Origin: Lactiplantibacillus plajomi
Lineage (GTDB): Bacteria; Bacillota; Bacilli; Lactobacillales; Lactobacillaceae
Direction of reading: 5' to 3'
DNA length: 64,000 nt
Assembly (NCBI RefSeq): GCF_005405405.1
Contig: NZ_BJDZ01000005.1
Span: 62,001 to 126,000, forward strand
Part shown: positions 1 through 8,703 of the stretch, piece after piece
Numbering within the stretch: the first letter of the stretch is position 1
Layout: each line of letters starts with the position of its first letter
Made by a program: the position numbers and the translations under genes
The notes under the pieces: model-generated
Seen by the model: only the letters and a program-made list of their open reading frames with translations
What the model was told of the DNA's origin: nothing
Databases searched by the model: none

Positions 1-1059
1 GCCCTTCGCCCCGAAACGCTTAACGTATTCGGTATAGGCGTCAATGTTCTTACGGGAGTACTTGTCAGCACCACCCGGCACGGCGATCGCCTTGACTTGA
101 CCACCCGCTGCTAAGGCGTTATCAAAGACTTTAAAGCCGGCGTTCTTGACCGCCTCAGCCATATCTTTTAATTCCATGCCAAAGCGGAGGTCCGGCTTTT
201 CGGAACCGTAACGGTCCATGGCATCTTGCCACGTCATCCGCTTGAACGGCGCCTTAACGTCGATGCCCTTAACGTCCTTCATAACTTTTTGAATCAAGCC
301 TTCGGTGTACGACTGAATTTCTTCGGCCGTTAAGAAGGACGTTTCCATATCGATCTGGGTAAATTCAGGTTGCCGGTCTCCCCGTAAATCTTCATCACGG
401 AAACAACGCGCGATTTGGTAGTAACGGTCAAAACCAGCCCCCATCAACAACTGCTTGAACAGTTGTGGTGATTGTGGCAAAGCGTAAAAGTGACCCTGAT
501 AAATTCGAGAAGGCACCAAGTAGTCGCGGGCCCCTTCCGGCGTTGACTTAGTCAAAAACGGCGTTTCAATGTCGTAAAAGCCGTTAGCGTCGAAGTAGCT
601 GTGTACGGCCTGGGTGATGCCGTTTCGGATCTTCAAGCCGCGTTGCATTTCCGGCCGCCGTAAGTCCAAGTAACGGTACTTTAAACGGAGTTCGTCCGAA
701 ACGTTAATGTTATCTTGAATATAAAATGGCGGCGTCTTAGCCTTATTCAAAATCTTGGCACTGTGAATTTCAACTTCGACCTTCCCCGTCTTCATGTTCG
801 GGTTGATCGCGTCGTCGGCCCGGTTCACAACTTTCCCTTGAACTTCGATGACGTATTCGCCCCGAAGTTCGTCAGCAACGTCGAGGGCGTCCTGTGAAAA
901 TTCCTGACTAAATACTAGTTGGACGATGCCTTCACGGTCGCGTAAGTCGATAAAAATCAAGCTCCCGAGGTCGCGGCGCTTTCGCACCCATCCTTGCAAG
1001 GTAACTTCTTGACCTAAATACGTTTCGTCAACCAGACCCGCATAAGTCGTTCTCTTCAT
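1..1059 (-). CDS. aspS: Aspartyl-tRNA synthetase, N-terminal 353 residues (gene runs off the window start)
   Basis: Class II aminoacyl-tRNA synthetase that charges tRNA-Asp. The reverse strand is open from an ATG at 1059 to the window edge without a stop. The product begins [19 protein letters not shown] and continues into an OB-fold anticodon-binding domain ([16 protein letters not shown]), then the class II motif 2 region ([20 protein letters not shown]). About 235 residues are missing if it has the usual length near 590. A good GGAGG lies 6 to 10 bases before the ATG. It follows hisS by 13 bases, so the two are one operon, as in Bacillus, under the T-box upstream of hisS. Confidence 0.96.
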   Translation of the reverse strand, partial: MKRTTYAGLVDETYLGQEVTLQGWVRKRRDLGSLIFIDLRDREGIVQLVFSQEFSQDALDVADELRGEYVIEVQGKVVNRADDAINPNMKTGKVEVEIHSAKILNKAKTPPFYIQDNINVSDELRLKYRYLDLRRPEMQRGLKIRNGITQAVHSYFDANGFYDIETPFLTKSTPEGARDYLVPSRIYQGHFYALPQSPQLFKQLLMGAGFDRYYQIARCFRDEDLRGDRQPEFTQIDMETSFLTAEEIQSYTEGLIQKVMKDVKGIDVKAPFKRMTWQDAMDRYGSEKPDLRFGMELKDMAEAVKNAGFKVFDNALAAGGQVKAIAVPGGADKYSRKNIDAYTEYVKRFGAKG

Positions 1060-1072
1060 CAAATCTTCCTCC

Positions 1073-2356
1073 CTATTTTGCCGTTAAAACTTGCTTAACG
1101 TCGTTAAAAATATCCGCCATGGCCACTTTGCGTTCTTCACCGGTGGCCATTTCCTTCAGGTTAACGACCTGCGCTTCGATTTCACTATCGCCAACCGTCA
1201 TGGTGTAACGGGCGTTCAGCCGGTCCGCACTCTTGAACTGTGCCTTTGGTTTACGGTCAAGGTAATCGCGTTCAGCGGTTAAGCCAGCGCCGCGAACCGC
1301 TTGGACCAGCTTTAAAGTGGTTGCGCTAGCTGCGTCGCCGATGCCAACCACGTAAACGTCCAAGTGGTCATCGGTTGGAACGGCCACCTTTTCAGCGTCC
1401 ATCAACACGAGTAAGCGTTCAACCCCGAGACCAAAACCGACGCCGGAGACTTCGGGACCACCGAGTTCTTTAACCAGGCCGTTGTACCGACCACCGGCAC
1501 AAATCGTGGTGTATCCCTGACCTAAGGACTTCGAGTTAGTCATGATTTCAAAAATCGTGTGGTTATAATAATCCAAGCCGCGGACCATCGTTGCGTCGAC
1601 TTCGTACGGAATTTCGAGCGCTTCCAAGTAAGCCTTAGCTTGATCAAAGTGTTGCTGGGCAGCCGGGGTTAAGTAATCCAAAATCGACGGGGCGTCCGCC
1701 ACAAATTTTTGATCCTCAGGTGCCTTACTATCCAAGACCCGTAGTGGGTTCTTGTGTAAGCGTTCCTTAGAATCGTCACTCAATTCGTCAAAGTGGGGTT
1801 CCAAGTAGTCGATCAACGCCTGGCGGTAATCGTCACGGGTTTGTTGGTCACCCAACGTGTTGATCACCAGCTTCAAATCGTTCAGGCCAAACTTTTTAAG
1901 TAAGTTAAAGCCCATTGCGATGACTTCAACGTCGAGCGCCGCGCTTTCACTGCCGAACGCTTCGACCCCGAGTTGATGGAATTCACGTAACCGACCTGAT
2001 TGGGGACGTTCGTAACGGAACATTGGTCCCATGTAGTAAACCTTATAAGGCTTTAAAACCTGGGGGCCGTAAAGTTTGTTTTCAACGAAAGCCCGAACCA
2101 CCCCGGCCGTGCCTTCTGGGCGTAACGTCACGTGGCGGTCACCCTTATCGTGGAAATCGTACATTTCCTTAGTCACGATATCGGACGTGTCCCCCGCGGA
2201 ACGCGAGAATACTTCGAAGTTTTCGAACATTGGCGTCCGAATTTCTTTGAATTGGTAAGTCTTAAATAAGTCGCGGGCCGTTTGTTCAACGTACTGCCAC
2301 TTTTCACTGTCACCGGGTAAAATATCCGCGGTGCCCTTTGGCCGTTGGTATCTCAT
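1073..2356 (-). CDS. hisS: Histidyl-tRNA synthetase
   Basis: Charges tRNA-His. The 427-residue length is typical. The class II core starts at residue 1 ([16 protein letters not shown]); motif 2 is seen as [20 protein letters not shown] near residues 113-132; the histidine-binding segments [11 protein letters not shown] and the motif 3 segment [14 protein letters not shown] follow, then the C-terminal anticodon-binding domain. ATG start at 2356 with a GGAGGAG ribosome site just upstream. First gene of a hisS-aspS operon whose expression is probably set by the T-box leader at 2393-2605. Confidence 0.97.
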   Translation of the reverse strand: MRYQRPKGTADILPGDSEKWQYVEQTARDLFKTYQFKEIRTPMFENFEVFSRSAGDTSDIVTKEMYDFHDKGDRHVTLRPEGTAGVVRAFVENKLYGPQVLKPYKVYYMGPMFRYERPQSGRLREFHQLGVEAFGSESAALDVEVIAMGFNLLKKFGLNDLKLVINTLGDQQTRDDYRQALIDYLEPHFDELSDDSKERLHKNPLRVLDSKAPEDQKFVADAPSILDYLTPAAQQHFDQAKAYLEALEIPYEVDATMVRGLDYYNHTIFEIMTNSKSLGQGYTTICAGGRYNGLVKELGGPEVSGVGFGLGVERLLVLMDAEKVAVPTDDHLDVYVVGIGDAASATTLKLVQAVRGAGLTAERDYLDRKPKAQFKSADRLNARYTMTVGDSEIEAQVVNLKEMATGEERKVAMADIFNDVKQVLTAK

Positions 2357-2392
2357 TAGTTACTTCTCCTCCTTCTAATCAAATCGACAAAA

Positions 2393-2605
2393 AGAGCGCC
2401 CCTGAAAAAATCAAGGGCGCTCTTTGCGCGGTACCACCTTTATGAGTACTATCTGATAACGTCTGTAATCACAGGCGGAACGTTCCGTTCACCTCAAAAG
2501 CGTCTCCTCACTGCTCGCAATCCGGAATTCTCAGCGCTACCGGTCTCTGGTTAAAGCGTTGCACAGTGCTCATACTTTCTCTGCGGTCGATTTATTAACT
2601 TATGG
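2393..2605 (-). promoter_or_regulatory. T-box riboswitch leader of hisS-aspS
   Basis: The minus strand carries the conserved T-box AAAGGTGGTACCGCG (about 2427-2441), directly followed by an 11-bp hairpin (GAGCGCCCTTG / CAGGGGCGCTC) and a T run, i.e. the antiterminator/terminator pair. Upstream is a stem I with an AGTA motif on the 5' side. In my manual fold the specifier loop holds GAC (2502-2504), an aspartate codon. The terminator occupies 2388-2423. Uncharged tRNA pairing is expected to allow read-through into hisS and aspS. Confidence 0.9.
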
Positions 2606-2608
2606 TTA

Positions 2609-2637
2609 AAGTTACACGAAAAGTGGCTAAAAGTCAA
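2609..2637 (-). promoter_or_regulatory. Promoter of the hisS T-box transcript
   Basis: Minus-strand TTGACT (2632-2637), 17-base spacer, TAACTT (2609-2614). It sits immediately upstream of the T-box stem I. Confidence 0.7.
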
Positions 2638-2688
2638 CTGACGCCGCTAAAATAATCGCAAGTTCTCACGAACGAATCGGTTTTTTGG

Positions 2689-2694
2689 TATACT
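2689..2694 (+). promoter_or_regulatory. -10 element of the amidase gene
   Basis: TATACT about 50 bases before the amidase start; no convincing -35 at 16-18 bases. Divergent from the hisS promoter. Confidence 0.5.
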
Positions 2695-2745
2695 ATAAAA
2701 CAGATTATTTAGACTTTTTAAAAACAAGATTAGTTGGTGACAAGT

Positions 2746-3594
2746 ATGCAAGTTTTAAAACAATTTTGGCGCCAAATTACGGTTGCCGCGATTTTCATCG
2801 GGCTAGTGATCACCTTCGTTGTGATTCTCGCCGTTCATAACACGGCGGTCGTGAACATTGCGAACGTGAACATTCGTCAGGGTCCCGGAATGAGTTACGC
2901 CATCGCGGATTCAACTAATAAGGGCACTAAGGTACATATTATGAAGCGCAAAAACAACTGGTTGTACGTGCGCTACGCCGACCATAAATTTGGCTGGATC
3001 GCCAGTTGGCTGGTCAACGAGCATAATTCACAGCTCACCAAAACGACCAAAATTTCCGAAGCCACCATCGTACTGGACGCCGGCCACGGCGGTTCCGATT
3101 CGGGGGCCCTCTCCAATCAAGGAAAAATGGAAAAAACGTACACCCTGCGCGTAGCTAAGGCCGTGGCGAAAAAGCTCCGTTCAGCCGGTGCCCACGTCGT
3201 GATGACCCGCAGTAACGATTCCTACGTGGGGCTTAGCGCCCGTCCGGAAGTGGCCAATAAGCTAAAAGCCGACGCCTTCATTAGCTTCCACTTCGATAGT
3301 TCGCCGGAAAAGAATACGGCATCCGGGATTACGACTTACTATTACCATAAGTCGACCTCGTTAGCACTGGCGCAAAGCCTCAGCAACAACGTTTCGACCT
3401 TGCCGATTCCTAGTAAGGGCGTTGACTTCGGCGACTTCCTAGTTATCCGTGAAAATTCCGTCCCATCCGTCTTAATGGAGTTAGGTTACATTAACGATAA
3501 ATCCGACTTTAAGACGATCAGCTCCAACCGCTACCCCAACGAAGTTGCCCACGCCGTCTACGCCGGGCTAACGACTTATTTTGCGAACCGTTAA
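2746..3594 (+). CDS. N-acetylmuramoyl-L-alanine amidase with SH3b domain
   Basis: Peptidoglycan hydrolase that cuts the MurNAc-L-Ala bond, anchored outside the membrane. Residues about 9-32 form one membrane helix, then an SH3b wall-binding domain (VNIRQGPGMSYAIAD ... GWIASWLV, about 38-93), then an Amidase_3 domain. Zinc ligands and catalytic residues are visible: His in DAGHGG, Glu in KMEKTYTLR, His in ISFHFDS and Glu in LMELGYIND. I chose ATG 2746 (GGTGA 5 bases upstream) over a TTG 12 bases earlier. It is orthologous in context to Bacillus yrvJ, which also neighbours hisS-aspS and relA-dtd. Likely monocistronic. Confidence 0.92.
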   Translation: MQVLKQFWRQITVAAIFIGLVITFVVILAVHNTAVVNIANVNIRQGPGMSYAIADSTNKGTKVHIMKRKNNWLYVRYADHKFGWIASWLVNEHNSQLTKTTKISEATIVLDAGHGGSDSGALSNQGKMEKTYTLRVAKAVAKKLRSAGAHVVMTRSNDSYVGLSARPEVANKLKADAFISFHFDSSPEKNTASGITTYYYHKSTSLALAQSLSNNVSTLPIPSKGVDFGDFLVIRENSVPSVLMELGYINDKSDFKTISSNRYPNEVAHAVYAGLTTYFANR

Positions 3595-3614
3595 CTAAAA
3601 CATACTAAGATCAT

Positions 3615-3651
3615 GTCCGCCAAACTGTTTATGGTTTGACGGGTCTTTTTG
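3615..3651 (+). terminator. Terminator of the amidase gene
   Basis: Stem GTCCGCCAAAC / GTTTGACGGGT with one mismatch and an 8-base loop, followed by CTTTTTG. Confidence 0.75.
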
Positions 3652-3689
3652 AATTACAGTGGCCTATACGGAGCCAAAAAACGAACCTT

Positions 3690-3850
3690 AAGCCAAGTGG
3701 GCTGCTTGGCTTAAAGTCGTGTCCACCAGGTTTCAGCCATTTTAGGTCCCACCGGCAAGGTGAAAAGCAACCACGATTCAGGCTTGACTAATCGCAAGAA
3801 GGCGGCCTTGACTTTTGACACAGGCTCTCCTGCGTCAAACTTGAATTAAC
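3690..3850. other. Gene-free region with a run of hairpins, possible small RNA
   Basis: About 240 bases lie between the amidase terminator and the next gene, with no plausible reading frame. They hold several inverted repeats: a perfect 12-bp stem CCTTAAGCCAAG / CTTGGCTTAAAG (with one G-T) around 3697-3715, CACC-GGCAA-GGTG (3750-3762), CTTG-N8-CAAG, AAGG-CGG-CCTT and TTTGACACAGG-CTCT-CCTGCGTCAAA (3814-3839). Read on the minus strand, the first stem is followed by TTCGTTTTTT and resembles an intrinsic terminator, so a minus-strand small RNA is conceivable. I do not recognise a known family. Confidence 0.4.
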
Positions 3851-3892
3851 TGAATTTTCACGGTACAACTAATCTGTAAGGAGGATGTGCAG

Positions 3893-4735
3893 ATGCAACT
3901 AAGTACAACTTGGCTTAACCAATTACCCTTAAAAGACATTCAATCGGTCCGACCAGTCAGCGGTGGTGATATCAACGCCGCTTTTGCCATTGAAACGGCG
4001 AATAACCGCTACTTTTTGAAGGTCCAACCCAACCGGGGACGGGCCTTCTTCGACCACGAAGTCGACGGTCTGACGCACCTGTCAAGGGCGGTCAGAACGC
4101 CCAAAGTCATTGCCAGTGGCACCATTGAAACGGACGGCTACCTCCTCTTAGGCTGGGTCACCGCCGGCCACGGGTCCCAGGCCCAGCTTGGCCAAGCCGT
4201 GGCCCACTTACATCAACAACGCGCTGAGCGCTTCGGCTTAGACAACGACTTTACCCTCGGCAAGATTCCCAAAATCAACACCTGGCAAACGGATTGGGCG
4301 ACCTTTTACAACCACCAACGTTTAGATGTATTAGTCAAGTTGGCGCGTCAACAGGGGTTGTGGTCAGCAACCCGCGAAACTCATTTTCAGCGGTTACGCG
4401 CTAATCTTTTAGCCCAACCCCACATGCACCAAGTACAACCAAGCCTGCTACACGGCGATCTTTGGTCGGGCAACTACTTATTCAACGCCGCCGGTGAACC
4501 GGTTTTGATCGATCCGGATATTTTCTACGGTGACCGGGAAATGGATTTCGCGATGACCACCATTTTTGGTGGTTTCGACGCTGATTTTTATGCGAGCTAC
4601 CAAGCAACTTATCCGCTGGATGCCGGTTACCAAGAACGTTTACCGCAGTACCAACTCTACTACCTGTTGGCCCACCTTAACCTATTTGGTGAAACTTACG
4701 GGCCAGCAGTTGACCGGACCTTAGCCAACTATTAG
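3893..4735 (+). CDS. Fructosamine kinase-like / aminoglycoside phosphotransferase family protein
   Basis: A 280-residue kinase-fold protein of the fructosamine-3-kinase family, which phosphorylates ketoamine adducts on proteins or small molecules (deglycation). Visible: ATP-binding N lobe with GGDINAAF and lysine in YFLKVQ; catalytic loop LLHGDLWSGNYLF (HGD...N) near residue 185; metal-binding IDPDIFYGDREMDFAM; C-terminal QLYYLLAHLNLFGETY, all typical of the family. ATG 3893 is chosen because AAGGAGG lies 8 bases upstream; a GTG at 3887 is too close. It stands alone between two terminators. The true substrate cannot be told from sequence. Confidence 0.85.
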   Translation: MQLSTTWLNQLPLKDIQSVRPVSGGDINAAFAIETANNRYFLKVQPNRGRAFFDHEVDGLTHLSRAVRTPKVIASGTIETDGYLLLGWVTAGHGSQAQLGQAVAHLHQQRAERFGLDNDFTLGKIPKINTWQTDWATFYNHQRLDVLVKLARQQGLWSATRETHFQRLRANLLAQPHMHQVQPSLLHGDLWSGNYLFNAAGEPVLIDPDIFYGDREMDFAMTTIFGGFDADFYASYQATYPLDAGYQERLPQYQLYYLLAHLNLFGETYGPAVDRTLANY

Positions 4736-4752
4736 CTGTGACTTAAAAATTG

Positions 4753-4794
4753 AAAAAGTGGGACGCACCGCATCAACGGCGTCCCACTTTTTTG
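4753..4794. terminator. Bidirectional terminator between the kinase and HAD genes
   Basis: GTGGGACGC / GCGTCCCAC stem with A run on the left and T run on the right; serves the convergent genes on both strands. Confidence 0.88.
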
Positions 4795-4803
4795 CGACCA
4801 CCG

Positions 4804-5427
4804 TTAATCAACGATGGTTAATAATTCCGTTAACTGGTCCACCTGCACCTCGGGATGACTGGTAACCGTCACGAGATGATCGATATCGAACAACGCGCCG
4901 GCAATACCTGCGTTATGCCCAGCGTCAACATCTAAGTTACGGTCACCGACCATGATGGCCCGCGTCCGGTCGACAGCGTAGCGGTCCAGTAAATAGTTCA
5001 ACGCCGCTGGGTCTGGTTTACGAGCAAACGGTTGCTCGGCGGTCACGGCATCACTAAAGAATTCGGCCAAGCCGGCTGCTTGCAGGTAGCTTAGCGCTTG
5101 CCGGTCACGGTGGGTCATTAAATAGTTGTGCCCGCCAGCCGCTTGAACGGCCGCCAGTACCTGCTTAGCACCAGCAAACGCGGCCGGGGCCGTCTGGTAT
5201 TGCGGTTCAAAACGTTGGTAACCCGCCCGCAGCGCTTGCCAGTCCCAACCGTACTTGGCCGCCACCGTGCGTTCGGCGTGACCGACCGACTGCTGGCGCA
5301 TCATCCGGTAGGTTTCGGTCGCACTAACCTGACCACCTAATTCGGTCACGGCCCGGCAAAAAGCCTTGACCATCGCCGGGTAGGTGTCCATTAACGTCCC
5401 ATCAAAATCCCATAGAAATTCACGCAT
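4804..5427 (-). CDS. HAD family hydrolase (phosphoglycolate phosphatase-like)
   Basis: A 207-residue haloacid dehalogenase-type phosphatase. Motif I is WDFDGTLMDTY (nucleophile and acid Asp) at the N-terminus, followed by an alpha-helical cap, motif II threonine in LMTHRD, motif III lysine in ARKPDP, and motif IV GDRNLDVDAGHNAG. Start at ATG 5427 because GGAGG lies 8 bases upstream; a GTG 21 bases earlier overlaps that site. It is the last gene of the prmA-rsmE-relA-dtd run, after a weak hairpin. Substrate unknown. Confidence 0.86.
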   Translation of the reverse strand: MREFLWDFDGTLMDTYPAMVKAFCRAVTELGGQVSATETYRMMRQQSVGHAERTVAAKYGWDWQALRAGYQRFEPQYQTAPAAFAGAKQVLAAVQAAGGHNYLMTHRDRQALSYLQAAGLAEFFSDAVTAEQPFARKPDPAALNYLLDRYAVDRTRAIMVGDRNLDVDAGHNAGIAGALFDIDHLVTVTSHPEVQVDQLTELLTIVD

Positions 5428-5450
5428 TCCTGATTCCTCCAAGCTCACGA

Positions 5451-5487
5451 AAGGGATTGGCCGCCTCTAATACAGCAACCAATCCCT
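5451..5487 (-). terminator. Weak hairpin between dtd and the HAD gene
   Basis: 8-bp inverted repeat GGGATTGG / CCAATCCC with an 18-base loop, followed on the minus strand only by TTTCG. Probably a partial terminator or processing site. Confidence 0.4.
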
Positions 5488-5493
5488 AACTGA

Positions 5494-5940
5494 TTATTTT
5501 TGATCCGTATCGTACAAAATCGTGACCGGCCCATCGTTGACCAATTGAACCTGCATGTCCGCTCCAAATTCACCGGTAGCGACTTTAACGCCACCTGCGG
5601 CTAACTGGGCATTAAATGCATCATACAATTGACTGGCAGTTTGCGGGTCGCCAGCATCCGTAAAGCTCGGCCGGTTACCGTGACGGGTATCCGCGTACAG
5701 GGTAAACTGTGAAACGGACAAAATTGCACCGCCAACTTGTTGAATGTTCAAATTCATTTTACCGGCTGCGTCACTAAAGACGCGTAAATTTAAAATCTTG
5801 TGACTAACGTAATCAAGCTCAGCCTGACCATCACCATCTTGAAAACCGACTAACAGCACGAAGCCGTGATCAATTTGGCCACGGATCTGACCATCGATTG
5901 AAACACTGGCCTGTCGACTACGTTGGACAACTACTCGCAT
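5494..5940 (-). CDS. dtd: D-aminoacyl-tRNA deacylase
   Basis: Hydrolyses D-aminoacyl-tRNAs (and glycyl-tRNA-Ala), protecting translation from D-amino acids. The 148-residue protein has the family signatures MRVVVQRS at the N-terminus, SQFTLYAD (about residues 78-85) and NDGPVTI (about 136-142), which form the cross-subunit active site with its Gly-cisPro. ATG at 5940 with AGGAGGATT upstream. It lies 12 bases after relA, the same relA-dtd pairing found across Firmicutes. Confidence 0.96.
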   Translation of the reverse strand: MRVVVQRSRQASVSIDGQIRGQIDHGFVLLVGFQDGDGQAELDYVSHKILNLRVFSDAAGKMNLNIQQVGGAILSVSQFTLYADTRHGNRPSFTDAGDPQTASQLYDAFNAQLAAGGVKVATGEFGADMQVQLVNDGPVTILYDTDQK

Positions 5941-5952
5941 GCACTAATCCTC

Positions 5953-8217
5953 CTACGACAACTTGCGTTCAACCACGTACACGTCTTGAACGTTCTTTAA
6001 ACTATCAATAATTCGTTGCAAATGATCTAGGTTCCGCACACCTAAGGAAACGCTAATAATCACCATCTTGTTATGGTCAACTTTCCCGTTAACGTTGGTG
6101 AGGAACTTGGTGTTATTATTAATGACCTTCAACACGTCGTTCAGCATGCCGTTTCGGTTATAGCCCTGAATTTCTAAATCAGAATTATAATTGGTGCGGT
6201 CGCCCTCGGGGTCTTCCCACTGGACATCGATCAGACGTTCACCACGGACTTCGGCACTCTTCACGTTCGGACATTCGACCCGGTGCACGGAAACCCCGCG
6301 CCCCTTAGTAATGTACCCCACGATCTGATCACCCGGTAACGGTGAACAACAGTGACTCAGCCGAACCAGCAGGTTATCGACGCCCTGGATAATGACGCCC
6401 CCGGAAGACGATACTTTGCGGCGTTTTTTCTCCTGCTTATCGTGTTCTTCATGGGATTCCTTCGACTTCTTCTTGGACGTTTGTTCCGCCGGTTCCGCTA
6501 AAATTGCTTCTTCACGTTCCCGTTGACGGGTCGCTTCACGCTGCTTACGCACGTCGCTAGTTAAACGGTTCGCAATCCCAACCGGTTGGATGTCCCCAAA
6601 ACCGAGCGCGGCCAGTAAATCATCCTCACCAGAATAGTGCATCTTCTTAGCAACCGCGTCCAACTTATCCTTGGTCATTAAGTCGTGTGGATTAAACTCA
6701 AAGTCGCGTAGCTGTTTATCCAGCATTTCACGGCCGGTAATAATATTTTCCTTGCGATCCGCATTGCGAAAAAATTGTTTGATTTTGTTACGCGCTCGGC
6801 GCGTGTAAACCAGTTTTTGCCAATCGCGACTCGGTCCGGTTGAACTAGTGGACGTCAAAATATCGACGATATCACCATTTTTAATTTGGTAATCCAACGG
6901 GACGATCTTACCGTTGACCTTGGCGCCAGTCGTATGGTTACCGACTTCGGTGTGAATCGAGTAAGCCATGTCTAACGGTCCGGCACCCTTTGGCAGTTCG
7001 GTGACGTCACCCTTCGGTGTAAAGGCGTAAACCCGGTCACTAAACAAGTCGCCCTTAACGCCTTCCATAAAGTCGGCGGCGTCCTTACTTTCATCTTGTA
7101 ACTCAATAATTTCTTTAACGAGGTTCAATTTATTGCCCGAACGGGTTTCCGGCACCTCACCGCGCTTACCTTCTTTATAAGCCCAGTGGGCCGCAACCCC
7201 GTATTCAGCAACCCGGTGCATTTCAAACGTCCGGATTTGAATTTCGAGCGGTTTACCCTCAGGCCCAACCACCGTCGTATGCAACGACTGGTACATGTTG
7301 GCTTTCGGCATCGCAATGTAATCCTTAAAACGCCCCGGCATTGGTTTCCACTGGGTATGAATCGCCCCGAGGACGGCGTAACAGTCCTTAATCGAATCCA
7401 CGACGACCCGAATAGCTAATAAATCGTAAAGCTGACTGAACTGCTTGTGCTTATCACGCATCTTCTTATAAATCGAATAAATGTGCTTCGGCCGCCCGTA
7501 AATCTCAGCATCCGGTAATTCCAGATCCTTTAAGGCCTGCTTAATATCCTGAATCGCAATTTCAATGTACTTTTCGCGGTCTTCACGGCGCGAGTTCATT
7601 AAGTGAACAATCCGATAATATTGTTGCGGGTTCAAATAGCGTAACGAGACGTCTTCGAGTTCCCACTTGATCGTACTAATCCCTAACCGGTCGGCAATCG
7701 GTGCGTAAATTTCCAAGGTTTCGTTGGCAATCCGACGCTGCTTATCCGGCCTCAAATGTTGCAACGTCCGCATGTTATGCAGGCGGTCCGCTAATTTGAC
7801 GATCATGACGCGAATATCTTTGGACATCGCTAACAACAATTTCCGGTGGTTTTCCGCTAATTGTTCCTTATTTGATTTGTAGCGGATCTTACCGAGCTTG
7901 GTGACCCCGTCCACGATTACCGCCACGTCCTTGCCAAATAATTCTTCAACGTCACCGAGGGTCACCCCGGTATCTTCGACCACGTCATGTAAAAAACCCG
8001 ACGCAACGGTTTCCGGATCCATTTTCAGGTCAGCTAAAATCCCCGCCACCTGAATCGGGTGCATAATGTACGGTTCACCGGACTGGCGGTACTGGTCACG
8101 GTGAACGTAGGTGGCAAAGTCACACGCCCGTTTGACCAGGGTCACGTGATCCTTATTCATATATTTCTGAACCATTTCTAAGACGTCTTGTGCCGTCCAA
8201 GTTGGTTGTTTTGGCAT
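5953..8217 (-). CDS. relA: Bifunctional (p)ppGpp synthetase/hydrolase
   Basis: Long RelA/SpoT homologue (Rel) that makes and degrades the alarmone (p)ppGpp. Domains in order: HD hydrolase with FLHDVVEDT (about residue 70), synthetase with RPKHIYSIYKKM and the EIQIRT segment, TGS (about 385-445), helical and zinc-finger-like region with LSHCCSPLPGD, and a C-terminal ACT domain. A Lys/Glu-rich linker (KKKSKESHEEHDKQEKKRR) separates helical from CC region. I place the start at ATG 8217 (MPKQPTWTAQ, 754 residues), not at the upstream alternative at 8280, because this matches the family N-terminus. Between a small membrane protein gene and dtd. Confidence 0.96.
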   Translation of the reverse strand: MPKQPTWTAQDVLEMVQKYMNKDHVTLVKRACDFATYVHRDQYRQSGEPYIMHPIQVAGILADLKMDPETVASGFLHDVVEDTGVTLGDVEELFGKDVAVIVDGVTKLGKIRYKSNKEQLAENHRKLLLAMSKDIRVMIVKLADRLHNMRTLQHLRPDKQRRIANETLEIYAPIADRLGISTIKWELEDVSLRYLNPQQYYRIVHLMNSRREDREKYIEIAIQDIKQALKDLELPDAEIYGRPKHIYSIYKKMRDKHKQFSQLYDLLAIRVVVDSIKDCYAVLGAIHTQWKPMPGRFKDYIAMPKANMYQSLHTTVVGPEGKPLEIQIRTFEMHRVAEYGVAAHWAYKEGKRGEVPETRSGNKLNLVKEIIELQDESKDAADFMEGVKGDLFSDRVYAFTPKGDVTELPKGAGPLDMAYSIHTEVGNHTTGAKVNGKIVPLDYQIKNGDIVDILTSTSSTGPSRDWQKLVYTRRARNKIKQFFRNADRKENIITGREMLDKQLRDFEFNPHDLMTKDKLDAVAKKMHYSGEDDLLAALGFGDIQPVGIANRLTSDVRKQREATRQREREEAILAEPAEQTSKKKSKESHEEHDKQEKKRRKVSSSGGVIIQGVDNLLVRLSHCCSPLPGDQIVGYITKGRGVSVHRVECPNVKSAEVRGERLIDVQWEDPEGDRTNYNSDLEIQGYNRNGMLNDVLKVINNNTKFLTNVNGKVDHNKMVIISVSLGVRNLDHLQRIIDSLKNVQDVYVVERKLS

Positions 8218-8304
8218 CTCTATCACCACGACTTCCACAAAATTCTGTTGATTATAAAGGACACGCCAGTTATCCACCAAACGTGCCCTACGACCGGTTT
8301 TACA

Positions 8305-8634
8305 CTAATCTTCGCGGGGCGCGGTCAACCCGTATGCTAAGTAAGAAATGCCTAAATCGACAAGTGCCAAATAATAGACATAGGTTGGAAAAAACAGGTA
8401 CAACCCTAAGAAGCAGAATAGCGGAAATAACCAGACCAACCATCCTGTCCGGGCCGTTTTTCGAATGCACCAACCAACCACTGCAGCTGAAATAAAGTCG
8501 ACCACGAATAATAGCCAAACAATTTGGTGAAACCGGCTGACGCTAACTAGCCGTAAGCCCCACGGTAACACCACCCCAACGATCAGCGCAATCAGCCAGA
8601 ACTGGCCGTTATACTTAAGAAACTTTTCCGTCAA
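8305..8634 (-). CDS. Small membrane protein of unknown function
   Basis: 109 residues with about three or four hydrophobic helices (LIALIVGVVLPWGL, IVWLLFVVDFISAAVVGWC, GWLVWLFPLFCFLGLYLFF, YVYYLALVDLGISYLAY) and almost no loops. The only good start is TTG 8634, with GAGGGA 7 bases upstream. I do not recognise a family. It sits between rsmE and relA, probably in their transcript; there is no evidence that it acts with them. Confidence 0.7.
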   Translation of the reverse strand: MTEKFLKYNGQFWLIALIVGVVLPWGLRLVSVSRFHQIVWLLFVVDFISAAVVGWCIRKTARTGWLVWLFPLFCFLGLYLFFPTYVYYLALVDLGISYLAYGLTAPRED

Positions 8635-8703
8635 ACTGATTCCCTCACTTACGCTAATAGCTTAATGACTATGATTACTCATTCTACACCACCGACTAAA
8701 AAA

